From the NCBI RefSeq assembly GCF_000374085.1, contig NZ_KB893543.1, forward strand, positions 1 through 64,000: a DNA stretch of 64,000 bases. Reading direction: 5' to 3'. Below the pieces are notes generated by a model that made no database searches, was not told the origin of the DNA, and was given only the letters and a program-made list of their open reading frames with translations. A program made the position numbers and the translations under genes. Every line of letters begins with the position of its first letter. The stretch's first letter is position 1. This DNA comes from Spirosoma spitsbergense DSM 19989 (GTDB taxonomy: Bacteria > Bacteroidota > Bacteroidia > Cytophagales > Spirosomataceae). This document shows positions 1 through 8,104 of the stretch, one piece after another.

Positions 1-264
1 GATCGGGTGATGCGTCTGTTAACACGGCATGTGTACGCTTGCGGTCATTTTCATGCGAGTCTAAGCACAACCACGGCCCATGTGCGGGGCTTTGCGTTGC
101 TGTACAATTTTACGCCGAGTAGTCCGTCTGTGCGCAAAAAAGAGCCGAGTTTATATTGTCCGGCCTCACGGGCGAGTGGGCAGGTATTCTCGAAAAATTG
201 GCTGGAGAACCTATTACTCTGTGCCTCAGTGGGTAATCTAAACCATCATTGCAATACGTTATAA
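1..264 (+). CDS. Partial ORF at window edge, possible transposase-like C-terminus
   Basis: An open frame runs from the first base of the window to a TAA at 262-264, so the gene starts upstream of the window. The roughly 85 visible residues contain His, Cys and aromatic clusters such as GHFHASLSTT and KNWLENLLL. From memory these recall the ends of transposase-like proteins that are multicopy in Spirosoma-type genomes, but no catalytic residue can be assigned from this fragment. No terminal inverted repeat is visible downstream. The stop overlaps the first base of an ATG (264-266) of the next gene, which is probably coincidental. It could also be an unrelated hypothetical protein. The assignment is inference. 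Confidence 0.4.
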   Translation, partial: DRVMRLLTRHVYACGHFHASLSTTTAHVRGFALLYNFTPSSPSVRKKEPSLYCPASRASGQVFSKNWLENLLLCASVGNLNHHCNTL

Positions 265-3200
265 TGAGCATTTTTTATATGAGACGTACACTTTACGCTT
301 ATCTATTCATCTGCCTGAGTATTGCCGGGTTGTCTACCCGCAGTACGGCTCAGACTATTTCGACCGGGACGATTAGCCCGGTCAGCGTTTGTGCCGGTGG
401 AGCCGTTTCTATTGCGTATACTGTTTCTGCGTCCTTTGCGGCTGGAAATACCTTCTCGGCACAACTCTCCGATGCAACCGGCGTTTTCCCGATAAAACCG
501 GTGGTAATTGGCACACTATCCAGCGTAACATCCGGTACTATCAATGCCACAATCCCTTCATCGACTGGCGCGGGTACTGGCTATCGGGTGCGGGTAATAG
601 CCAGCACGCCATCTCAGACAGGCTCGACCAGTCTGTCCTCCCTCACCGTTAATGTTCCGGTTTCGCCGGGTATAACAACGCCCATAACGTACTGTACGAA
701 CCAGGTCGCATCTCCGCTGGCAGCCACTCCCTCGACAGGAGGTACGCTGAAATGGTACGCAGTAGACGGCACATCAACGAGTGCCACAGCCCCAACCCCC
801 GACACCAAATCGGCAGGTCCAACGTCCTACTCGGTTAGCCAGGTTGTTGGTGGCTGTGAGAGTGCCCGTAGTGTTATTACGGTCAACGTATCAGTAGGTC
901 CCAATACCCCCGGTGTATCATCCGTCAGCTATTGTATCGGTCAGTCTGCTACCTCATTAACGGCGACGCCTTTACCCGGTGCTACACTTACCTGGTACAC
1001 GTCGGCATCGGCTGGTACAGGCTCTTCCATTGCCCCTACTCCTTCTACAAAAACCGCCGGTACTACTGTTTATTACGTAAGCCAGACCATAGGTTCCTGC
1101 GAAAGCCTCCGGGCCAGCCTGACTGTAACGGTAAACAGCGCACCAGCCGCCCCAACAGCTACTGCCCCGCCCCCCTATTGCGCCGGAGCAGTGGCGACAT
1201 CGCTAACGGCAACCGGGCAGAACCTGAAATGGTATGGTACAGCTGCCGTCGGTGGTACTGGCTCTTCAGTAGCAACAGTACCCAACACAACATCTGCCGG
1301 TACAATAAATTATTACGTAAGCCAAACCGTGGGCACCTGCGAAAGCGCCCGAACCGGTATTGCCGTGGTTATAAACCCTGCCCCATCCGTACCGACAACG
1401 ACGACGCTTACCTATTGCCAGAATCAGGCTGCTGTTGCCCTTGTAGCGACACCGTCTGATGGTGGTAAACTCAACTGGTACGGAACGGCAGCAACAGGCG
1501 GAATCGCTTCAACAACAGCCACCATACCCACCACTAGTTCGGCAGGGATGGTCAATTATTACGTCAGTCAGACCGTAAGTGGTTGTGAAGGCCCCAGAGC
1601 TGCAATTGGCGTTACCACGAAAGCAACTCCTTTTGCTCCAGGCATCACAACCCCCATTACTGCCTGTCAGAACCGAACCGGTTATGCCCTGGTGGCGACA
1701 CCCTCCGCTGGTGCCACACTTAACTGGTACGGAACTTCAGCAACGGGAGGCACAGCAACCCCTAATCCCGGCCCCCCGGCCACTACCACCGTAGGCTCAA
1801 CCCTGTACTACGTCAGTCAAACGCTAAGCGGTTGCGAAGGCCCTAGAGCCTCTATTACCGTTGCTGTCAACGCCGTCCCTGTTCCGCCATCAGTCATTCC
1901 CCCTCGTACTTACTGCCAAACCGAAACCGCATCTCCGCTGGTAGCCAACGGAATCGCTTTGAAATGGTACGGTACGGATTCCACGAACCGGAATCCGGCT
2001 ACGGAAATAACGGTACCATCTACCAGTTCCAGCTTTATAGGTAGCATAAATTACTACGTTACTCAAACCGTTAATGGGTGTGAGAGTTACGTTCGTGCCA
2101 TTCCGGTTACTATTAAAGTAACCCCCAGCTTACCCGCTGTTCAGGACGTGAGTTTCTGCCAGAATTACCCGGCTGTCCCGCTGACGGCCACGCCGGTTCC
2201 GAATGCGACCCTCAACTGGTATGGCGAGAATGCATCGGGTGGTACGGCTTCTGCGGCTCCCCCGGCGATTCCTACCAATGTCGATAAAACGTATACCTAC
2301 TATGTTAGTCAAACACTGGATGGGTGCGAGTCGGGGTTGGGAAGTACTGCGGGGCGGGCCACCATACGGGCACGGGTCAAAACAACGCCCGGTGCGCCCG
2401 GTGTAAGCCCGGTTAGTTTCTGTAATAACAGTACGGCTCAGGCACTGACGGCGAATGGCACAGGGCTGAAATGGTACGACGGGGCAGACAATCTCCTGGG
2501 GGTCACTCCTGTACCCGGCACGGGTACGGTAGGGAACCAGGTTTATAAAGTGACCCAAACCTCCGGCGAGGGGTGCGAAAGTCCCAAAGCCAGTCTGACA
2601 GTCATTATCAACCCCCTGCCCGGCCAGCCAGGGGTATCGAACTTGACGTATTGCCAGACGCAGCAGGACCAGCCCCCACAAAATGTTATTCCCTTAACGG
2701 CTAGCGGACAGAATCTAAGATGGTACAATCCCGATGGCAACGCCTACCCTAACGCCCCGATTCCTTCGCTCGACCGGGCTGGCACCCAGTCGTATCAGGT
2801 TAGTCAGACCGTTAACAACTGTGAAGGAGCTAAAGCGACTATCCAGGTTAACGTCAACACCTTACCTGCCCCCATTACGCCAAAGGCTGTTGTAACGTAC
2901 TGCGTAAACGCCAAAGCAGTTCCACTGCAAGCCAATGGCGAAACGGGTAGTCAGTTGAAGTGGATTGACCCGTACGGGCGGATTACCACCGATGCGCCTA
3001 CGCCCTCGACCCTGAATACCAATGTAGTGCCTGGTGGCGACCCTTTTTACGTGTATCAGATTGGGACCAATGGGTGCTACAGTCCACGTGCAACCATCAA
3101 AGCGGTTGTTACATCACCACCTACCCTGGCCCTGTTTGCTCCTATTGCCAGTACGAATCTGGGCCAAAAAGTCCCCCTCCGGCTAACATTTACCAGTTCC

Positions 3201-4199
3201 GGGCCGTTCACGTACACCATCACCGGGGGATACAGCGGTAGTTCTATCACAGCCGACACAACTATTTCGGTGCTGCCCCGGGGAAACACCATCTACCAGG
3301 TCGAAACGGTTACGAATGGTTGTGGAGTAGGGTTACCCGGCAGTCCGGCCACGGCTCAGGTAAGTGTTCGTGTACCCACCATAGAAACCAGTATACTAAC
3401 AACTTCTACGCTTTGCGTTGGCCGGTCACTCTCCGTGCCTTTCACCACCACCGGCACATTCAACACCGGCAATACGTTCAACGTTGAGTTGGTTAGTCTG
3501 GTCGACACTACAAAGAAATATGATTTACCCGCCACGGCTATGAGTTCGCCGGTGACCGCTACTCTGCCCACTACGCTGCCCGGAGGAAACTATTTTGTTC
3601 GAGTCAAAGCCAACAACCCGGAAATCGGTATCGTCGGCAGCAATAGTCCAACCCTACTAGCCATACGTGCCCTGGCCAGCGCCGTACTAACGGGTTCACA
3701 AACCATTTATGAAGCCATGCCGGTCAACCTGACCATGACGCTGGGGGGCGATGGGCCGTGGGCCATCGTATATTCGGACAGCCTCCGCAGTTATTCGGCT
3801 ACAGTGGGCAGTAACCCTTATGTTCTGGAAGCCCGCCCTACGCAAACCACGACCTACCGGCTAACGAGTGTGAGCAATGCCTGTGGCAGCGGCCCCGTTT
3901 CCGGTGTGGCTACCATTATAGTAATACCCCTGCTGGGCGTGATCGACAATCCGCTCGATCCTCTGGTAAGAACTTACCCGGTTCCTACCGCCACAACGCT
4001 TATGGTTGAATTAGACTTACCTTTGACCAGGCAACCAGCGACCCTGCTACTAACCGATGCGAGTGGGCGTCCCATTCTGCAGCGGACTACCCGGGACCGG
4101 GTCAATGAACTGGACCTGACAACGCAACCCAATGGATTGTACCTGTTGCGCATTCAGATTGGTGACCGGCAAACCATTCGTAAAGTGATAAAACAGTAA
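264..4199 (+). CDS. Giant secreted Ig-like repeat protein with T9SS sorting domain
   Basis: The product is about 1,300 residues. It begins with a signal peptide that probably starts at the ATG at 279 (MRRTLYAYLF, ending near STAQ); a TTG at 249 is an unlikely start. A roughly 100-residue beta domain follows. Next come ten tandem repeats of about 75-95 residues, each with a YC near the start, a LxWYG core, a YYVSQT strand and a closing GCES or GCEG, giving two Cys per repeat. A second copy of the N-terminal-type domain (CVGRSL, GNTF, YFVRVKA) lies near residues 1060-1160. The last 75 residues form a type A T9SS sorting domain with NGLYLLRIQ and a basic tail. The protein is inferred to be exported through the outer membrane and anchored at the surface, as an adhesin or scaffold. 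Its ligand is unknown. Confidence 0.9.
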   Translation: MSIFYMRRTLYAYLFICLSIAGLSTRSTAQTISTGTISPVSVCAGGAVSIAYTVSASFAAGNTFSAQLSDATGVFPIKPVVIGTLSSVTSGTINATIPSSTGAGTGYRVRVIASTPSQTGSTSLSSLTVNVPVSPGITTPITYCTNQVASPLAATPSTGGTLKWYAVDGTSTSATAPTPDTKSAGPTSYSVSQVVGGCESARSVITVNVSVGPNTPGVSSVSYCIGQSATSLTATPLPGATLTWYTSASAGTGSSIAPTPSTKTAGTTVYYVSQTIGSCESLRASLTVTVNSAPAAPTATAPPPYCAGAVATSLTATGQNLKWYGTAAVGGTGSSVATVPNTTSAGTINYYVSQTVGTCESARTGIAVVINPAPSVPTTTTLTYCQNQAAVALVATPSDGGKLNWYGTAATGGIASTTATIPTTSSAGMVNYYVSQTVSGCEGPRAAIGVTTKATPFAPGITTPITACQNRTGYALVATPSAGATLNWYGTSATGGTATPNPGPPATTTVGSTLYYVSQTLSGCEGPRASITVAVNAVPVPPSVIPPRTYCQTETASPLVANGIALKWYGTDSTNRNPATEITVPSTSSSFIGSINYYVTQTVNGCESYVRAIPVTIKVTPSLPAVQDVSFCQNYPAVPLTATPVPNATLNWYGENASGGTASAAPPAIPTNVDKTYTYYVSQTLDGCESGLGSTAGRATIRARVKTTPGAPGVSPVSFCNNSTAQALTANGTGLKWYDGADNLLGVTPVPGTGTVGNQVYKVTQTSGEGCESPKASLTVIINPLPGQPGVSNLTYCQTQQDQPPQNVIPLTASGQNLRWYNPDGNAYPNAPIPSLDRAGTQSYQVSQTVNNCEGAKATIQVNVNTLPAPITPKAVVTYCVNAKAVPLQANGETGSQLKWIDPYGRITTDAPTPSTLNTNVVPGGDPFYVYQIGTNGCYSPRATIKAVVTSPPTLALFAPIASTNLGQKVPLRLTFTSSGPFTYTITGGYSGSSITADTTISVLPRGNTIYQVETVTNGCGVGLPGSPATAQVSVRVPTIETSILTTSTLCVGRSLSVPFTTTGTFNTGNTFNVELVSLVDTTKKYDLPATAMSSPVTATLPTTLPGGNYFVRVKANNPEIGIVGSNSPTLLAIRALASAVLTGSQTIYEAMPVNLTMTLGGDGPWAIVYSDSLRSYSATVGSNPYVLEARPTQTTTYRLTSVSNACGSGPVSGVATIIVIPLLGVIDNPLDPLVRTYPVPTATTLMVELDLPLTRQPATLLLTDASGRPILQRTTRDRVNELDLTTQPNGLYLLRIQIGDRQTIRKVIKQ

Positions 4200-4226
4200 G
4201 CAATCAGCCGGGTCGTGGCTGATTGC
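4200..4226. terminator. Hairpin after the repeat protein gene
   Basis: A perfect 10-bp stem (GCAATCAGCC with GGCTGATTGC) and a 7-nt loop start at the last base of the upstream stop codon. No T-tract follows, so it may be a weak terminator or an mRNA 3'-end stabiliser. tadA starts 13 bases later. Confidence 0.5.
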
Positions 4227-4239
4227 CGAATCAATACCT

Positions 4240-4674
4240 ATGCCTGACGAGTACTTCATGGAAATGGCGCTCATACTGGCCGAAGAAGCCGCTGACAATG
4301 GGGAAATCCCCGTTGGTGCACTGGTCGTTTGCAAAAACAGAATCATCGCGAAAGCCCGTAATCAAACCGAGCAGCTCAGCGATGTTACGGCACATGCCGA
4401 ATTGATGGCCATTACGGCAGCCGCACATTACTTAGGCAGTAAATACCTGACTGATTGCACGCTTTATGTAACCCTGGAACCCTGTGTGATGTGCGCAGGC
4501 GCTTTATTCTGGGCGCAGCTGGGTCGACTGGTCATTGGCGCATCCGATCCGAAGCGGGGCTACAGCCGCATACAGCCTTCCTTACTACACCCTAAAACCC
4601 GACTTGAAACGGGCATACTGGCTGAGGAAAGCAAAGCGTTGCTTTCAAAGTTTTTCGACCGGTTAAGAACATAA
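4240..4674 (+). CDS. tadA: tRNA-specific adenosine deaminase TadA
   Basis: This cytidine-deaminase-fold enzyme of 144 residues is expected to convert adenosine 34 to inosine in tRNA-Arg(ACG), widening codon reading. The zinc site is complete: HAE at residues 52-54 provides the ligand His and the proton-shuttling Glu, and PCVMC at 81-85 provides the two Cys ligands. Length is normal for the family. The ATG at 4240 is in the usual place, with the conserved helix MEMALILAEEAA following at once. It sits between the large surface protein and superoxide dismutase, with no functional link evident. A related guanine deaminase is less likely given the GALVV and LEPCVMCAGA segments. Confidence 0.93.
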   Translation: MPDEYFMEMALILAEEAADNGEIPVGALVVCKNRIIAKARNQTEQLSDVTAHAELMAITAAAHYLGSKYLTDCTLYVTLEPCVMCAGALFWAQLGRLVIGASDPKRGYSRIQPSLLHPKTRLETGILAEESKALLSKFFDRLRT

Positions 4675-4731
4675 ACCACTGTCGACGTGTTAATTTAACC
4701 GAATAATCATTCATTCTAACCAAGCAATATA

Positions 4732-5346
4732 ATGGCTTTTGTATTAGATCCCCTTCCCTATCCCAGTGACTCGCTTGAACCTAATATTGACAAGCAAACG
4801 ATGGAAATTCACCACGACAAGCACCATAACGCTTACGTGACGAACCTCAATAATGCCATTGCCGGTACAGACATGGAAAGCAAATCAATCGACGATATTC
4901 TGGCAAATATCAGTAAAGCACCCGTTGCGGTTCGTAACAATGGCGGTGGTCATTACAACCATACGATGTTCTGGAACACTATTTCGGGCAACGGTGGTGG
5001 CGAACCAACGGGTACGCTGGCCGATGCCATCAATACAAAATTTGGCTCCTTCGCTACCTTTAAAGAAGAATTTACCAAAGCAGCAACCACTCGCTTTGGA
5101 TCGGGCTGGGCCTGGCTTATCGTAACCCCCGAAGGTGAACTGGCCGTTACATCGACACCCAATCAGGATAACCCCTTAATGGATATTGCCGAGATGAAGG
5201 GCTTCCCTGTTATTGGACTTGATGTTTGGGAACATGCTTATTATCTGAAATATCAGAATAAGCGTCCAGACTACATTGCGGCTTACTTTAACGTAATCGA
5301 CTGGGCTGCTGCTGAAAAGCGCTATCAAACAGCCAAACAGGCGTAA
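4732..5346 (+). CDS. sodA: Superoxide dismutase, Mn/Fe type
   Basis: A 204-residue single-domain enzyme that dismutates superoxide to oxygen and hydrogen peroxide, probably in the cytoplasm because no signal peptide is seen. The four metal ligands can be placed by alignment with E. coli SodA: His27 ([10 protein letters not shown]), His77 (GGGHYNH), Asp164 and His168 ([10 protein letters not shown]). Gly73 and Gln145 (in [10 protein letters not shown]) match the manganese-type pattern rather than the iron-type pattern, so Mn or cambialistic use is likely. The start ATG follows an AT-rich leader of about 57 bases. A long inverted repeat lies immediately downstream. Confidence 0.95.
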   Translation: MAFVLDPLPYPSDSLEPNIDKQTMEIHHDKHHNAYVTNLNNAIAGTDMESKSIDDILANISKAPVAVRNNGGGHYNHTMFWNTISGNGGGEPTGTLADAINTKFGSFATFKEEFTKAATTRFGSGWAWLIVTPEGELAVTSTPNQDNPLMDIAEMKGFPVIGLDVWEHAYYLKYQNKRPDYIAAYFNVIDWAAAEKRYQTAKQA

Positions 5347-5356
5347 TTCTACATGG

Positions 5357-5426
5357 ATAATGGATAATGTACAATGAATAATTTTGCGGGTTAATAGTAA
5401 ATTATTCATTGTACATTATCCATTAT
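5357..5426. repeat. 28-bp perfect inverted repeat, 14-base loop
   Basis: The left arm 5357-5384 and the right arm 5399-5426 are perfect reverse complements, built from the AT-rich word ATAATGTACAATGAATAAT. The 14-base loop is TGCGGGTTAATAGT. It starts 11 bases after the sod stop codon and could end that transcript as a bidirectional hairpin. The right arm also contributes to the tRNA-His promoter. The word looks like a dispersed intergenic repeat of the type common in Spirosoma-like genomes, but copy number cannot be judged from this window. Confidence 0.85.
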
Positions 5427-5438
5427 TTATTACTTTTG
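5408..5438 (+). promoter_or_regulatory. Bacteroidota-type promoter for tRNA-His
   Basis: TACTTTTG at 5431-5438 matches the Bacteroidota -7 consensus TAnnTTTG exactly. ATTG at 5408-5411 lies 19 bases upstream, where the -33 TTTG box is expected. Transcription should start near 5445, just ahead of the tRNA. The -33 element lies inside the right arm of the inverted repeat. Confidence 0.6.
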
Positions 5439-5451
5439 CACTCCCAAAAAC

Positions 5452-5526
5452 GGTGATTGTAGCTCAGTCGGTTAGAGCGCCGGATTGTGGTTCCGGAGGT
5501 CGCGGGTTCGAGCCCCGTCTTTCACC
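5452..5526 (+). tRNA. tRNA-His (anticodon GTG)
   Basis: The cloverleaf can be folded by eye. It has an extra 5' G at 5452 (the G-1 typical of tRNA-His), a D-arm GCTC/GAGC, an anticodon stem CCGGA/TCCGG enclosing TTGTGGT with anticodon GTG at 5487-5489, and a T-arm GCGGG/CCCGT with the TTCGAGC loop. The acceptor stem GTGATTG pairs with CTTTCAC apart from two U-U oppositions, and the discriminator base is C73 as in other tRNA-His. CCA is not encoded. The two mismatches in the acceptor stem are the only oddity. Confidence 0.95.
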
Positions 5527-5534
5527 CTGGTAAA

Positions 5535-5561
5535 AGCCCTGACGTTGTCAGGGCTTTTTTT
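5535..5561 (+). terminator. Rho-independent terminator of tRNA-His
   Basis: A 9-bp stem (AGCCCTGAC with GTCAGGGCT), a 3-base loop and a run of seven T follow the tRNA by eight bases. This is a textbook intrinsic terminator. Confidence 0.93.
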
Positions 5562-5634
5562 GTTTTCCCCATTCATTAGTTCATGCCAGTATATAGTTTC
5601 CAGCGAAAAACGCATGACCGTTATCTATTCTTAA

Positions 5635-5672
5635 ATTTTGTTTAACGTTTGAACACAAAGACTGAACAAAAT
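5635..5672. promoter_or_regulatory. Nested palindromes upstream of the MerR-type gene
   Basis: ATTTTGTT (5635-5642) and AACAAAAT (5665-5672) form an 8-bp inverted repeat. It encloses a second imperfect dyad, GTTTAACGTTTGAAC, at 5640-5654. It lies 40-78 bases before the regulator start and is a candidate autoregulatory operator. There is no direct support for binding. Confidence 0.4.
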
Positions 5673-5712
5673 AGCTGGAGCCAGCGTTAACAGATTACTA
5701 ATTGGCTTTACT

Positions 5713-6588
5713 ATGAGTACGTATTCAATCAAAGATCTGGAACAACTTTCGGGGATTAAAGCTCACACGCTACGTATTTGGGAGCAACGCTACGCCATTA
5801 TAGCCCCACAGCGGTCAGATACCAATATTAGAGCTTACGATGATCAGGACTTGAAGCTGGTACTGAACATAGCGATGTTGAAAGACAACGGCTATAAAAT
5901 CTCAGATATATCGAAATTATCTCTGGATGATCTGTACAGCAAGGTCATTACGGTTACCGATAAACAGCTAAGCTACCCTGATCAGATTCAGGCGCTTACG
6001 CTGGCCATGCTTGATTTCAATGAAGATAGGTTCGAGCAAATTATCACCAGTAATATTCAGCGATTCGGCTTCGAGAACACGATGATTCATATCATCTATC
6101 CGTTTTTGAATCGTATTGGTGTCTTATGGGTAACCGATACAGTAGGCCCCGCTCAGGAGCATTTTATTACCAACCTGATCCGACAGAAACTCATCGTAGC
6201 GATTGAGGAAAATAGACGCAATCAGCGGGCAAATGGCGATAAATATCTGTTGTTTCTCCCGGAAGGAGAATACCATGAAATCAGTCTGTTATTTGCCAAT
6301 TATATTATATCAGCCCGGTCAAACAAGGTTATTTATCTGGGGCAGAACCTTCCGTTCAATGAGTTGAAACTTGTTTACGAACGGCACAAACCTGACTATA
6401 TCTTTACCGTCCTTACCTCATCACTATCAAACCACAATGTGCAGCCCTACGTAAATCGTCTGGCTGCTACTTTCCCGGACACGCAAATACTGCTGACCGG
6501 TTATCAGGTAGTAGGGCAGGATATCGATACGCCGGATAATACCAAAATAATCAATCAGATAAACGACCTTATCCGTACTCTGTCATAA
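5713..6588 (+). CDS. MerR-family regulator with cobalamin-binding-type sensor (CarH/LitR-like)
   Basis: The 291-residue protein has an N-terminal MerR winged helix (residues 3-70, YSIKDLEQLSGIKAHTLRIW), a four-helix cap (about 95-170) and a Rossmann-type B12 domain (about 177-290). Against Thermus CarH, the cap motif Trp-x9-Glu-His is conserved as Trp139, Glu149 and His150 with identical spacing. The lower-ligand His of the Rossmann domain corresponds to His188 in GEYHEI. CarH His132, which ligates cobalt after illumination, is replaced by Val140. Family members repress carotenoid or stress genes in the dark and release on light. No carotenoid gene lies nearby, so its targets are unknown. The start at 5713 places the HTH at the very N-terminus, as expected. 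Confidence 0.85.
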   Translation: MSTYSIKDLEQLSGIKAHTLRIWEQRYAIIAPQRSDTNIRAYDDQDLKLVLNIAMLKDNGYKISDISKLSLDDLYSKVITVTDKQLSYPDQIQALTLAMLDFNEDRFEQIITSNIQRFGFENTMIHIIYPFLNRIGVLWVTDTVGPAQEHFITNLIRQKLIVAIEENRRNQRANGDKYLLFLPEGEYHEISLLFANYIISARSNKVIYLGQNLPFNELKLVYERHKPDYIFTVLTSSLSNHNVQPYVNRLAATFPDTQILLTGYQVVGQDIDTPDNTKIINQINDLIRTLS

Positions 6589-6638
6589 GGGATTGGCAGC
6601 GTAGCCATCATACGTGCATTTGATAGCATTTTTCGCAG

Positions 6639-7598
6639 CTATTGTTCGGCGAAGGCCAGTGCCCGTCGTTCTGCATACGTATGCCTATCTCCTGACACCT
6701 GAAAACCAACGTGCCCGCCCGTTCTGGGTGTTTCCAGAAAAATATGTTCGTGGGTTTTGGCCAACCAGTCTGGCGAGCATTCGGGTGATAACAGCGGGTC
6801 ATTCTGAGCGTTGAGCAATAGCGTCGGAATAGTGATACCAGCCATAAAATTGACGGCCGATGCCTGGTTGTAGAAATCATCGGCATCCCGGTAATTGTTA
6901 ACGGGTGCCGAGAAAAACTCATCGAAATCGCGCCATTGCTTCACCTGCTGTAGTTTACTCATATCCAGCCGTCCGGGAAAGCGGGTAGCTTTCTGGTTTA
7001 TCTTGACCAGTAATTTCTTCCTGAACCGATTCCGATAGAACCGATTTGATGGCTGATCGAGCAGGACAGCACTTGCTCCTAAATCGGTAGGAGCCGAAAT
7101 AGCAACGCCCCGTTTAATTACATCGGGAACCTGATGGCCATTAACGCCAAGGTATTTCAGGGTGATATTACCGCCCATACTGTAGCCAACCAGCACTACT
7201 TTCTGGTAGTTTCTGGTCTTCAGGGCATGGGTAATCACTTCACCAAAATCGCCGATTTCACCGTGATTGTACAGACGGAATGCCTGATTCATTTCTCCGC
7301 TGCACGACCGGCAATTCCAGGCCAGTACATCATAATTATGGTCGGAAAAAAGTTTGGCCGTTCCCCGAATGTATTGTCGGTTGCTATCGCCTTCCAGTCC
7401 GTGCGTCAAGATAACTAATCTCTTCTGTGCCCTGTCGATCCAGTCCAGATCAACGAAATCACCGTCGTTTAACGTCAGGCGTTCGCGCTCATAAGTAACG
7501 TTGCGTACCAACCGCGTAAGGCTGGGGAGAATGGTTTGCAGGTGGCCGTTGTACTGGTAAGCGGGTGGGCCAGGATAAGTTGGAAGAATTAGCGGCAT
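6639..7598 (-). CDS. YheT-family alpha/beta hydrolase
   Basis: An alpha/beta hydrolase of the YheT/ABHD1-3 type, about 319 residues from the ATG at 7598. The family signature NGHLQTILPSL lies near the N-terminus. The nucleophile elbow GYSMGG places Ser140, and Asp267 (AQNDPLL) and His296 (GGHVGF) complete the triad. No signal peptide is seen, so it is probably cytoplasmic, acting on an ester or lipid whose identity is not known. A longer start at 7640 is possible, but it would run into the region before the divergent gene and adds residues without family similarity. It stands alone, opposed to a small membrane protein gene. Confidence 0.88.
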   Translation of the reverse strand: MPLILPTYPGPPAYQYNGHLQTILPSLTRLVRNVTYERERLTLNDGDFVDLDWIDRAQKRLVILTHGLEGDSNRQYIRGTAKLFSDHNYDVLAWNCRSCSGEMNQAFRLYNHGEIGDFGEVITHALKTRNYQKVVLVGYSMGGNITLKYLGVNGHQVPDVIKRGVAISAPTDLGASAVLLDQPSNRFYRNRFRKKLLVKINQKATRFPGRLDMSKLQQVKQWRDFDEFFSAPVNNYRDADDFYNQASAVNFMAGITIPTLLLNAQNDPLLSPECSPDWLAKTHEHIFLETPRTGGHVGFQVSGDRHTYAERRALAFAEQ

Positions 7599-7652
7599 CT
7601 TAATCAAACAACGGATACTTTTACAACGTTGTTCCTGCATAATTTCATCATC

Positions 7653-8096
7653 ATGCCCGTTGCCAAGTACGCGTCCGTTATTATTGCCAGTACTATTAAG
7701 TTTCTGGGCGGGCCACTGTCGGGCGCTGCACTGGGCTTGTCATGGCTGGAAACGGCTCTCTGCACTACCATCGGCATGATGATCAGCGTGGTAGCCATAA
7801 CCTATGCCGGAGCCGCTCTGCAGGCTTTATGGCAACACTACAGCTCCAAACCCGCCCGACTATTTACGAGACGAACTCGCATAGCCATTCGCGTCTGGCG
7901 ACGGTCGGGCATGATAGGCATTGCCTTACTGACCCCCTTGATACTGACACCCATTGGCGGTACCGTTCTGGCCGTCTCGTTTGGCGTAAAACCCGGCCGA
8001 CTGATTCTGTACATGCTCATCAGCGGGATTCTCTGGGCTATCGTTCAAACGCTGCTCATTTACCAGATTCCCGGATTGAAGGGTATCATCGGGTAG
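7653..8096 (+). CDS. Small integral membrane protein, unknown function
   Basis: From the ATG at 7653 the product is about 147 residues. It has at least three hydrophobic segments (roughly 10-55, 80-105 and 112-140) and a basic middle stretch SKPARLFTRRTRIAIRVW facing the cytoplasm by the positive-inside rule. The segment with LLTPLILTPIGGTVLAVSFG faintly recalls the small multidrug-export family PF06695 (a PlPGtG-like turn), but the resemblance is too weak to assign. A TTG at 7629 could extend the frame and is unlikely. It is divergent from the YheT-type hydrolase with about 50 bases between starts, so they may share a control region. Confidence 0.75.
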   Translation: MPVAKYASVIIASTIKFLGGPLSGAALGLSWLETALCTTIGMMISVVAITYAGAALQALWQHYSSKPARLFTRRTRIAIRVWRRSGMIGIALLTPLILTPIGGTVLAVSFGVKPGRLILYMLISGILWAIVQTLLIYQIPGLKGIIG

Positions 8097-8104
8097 GTCG
8101 ACGC

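Noticed and set aside
2130-2681. 183-residue frame on the minus strand
   Set aside because: It lies wholly inside the repeat protein gene and its composition mirrors the repeat codons; no family features.
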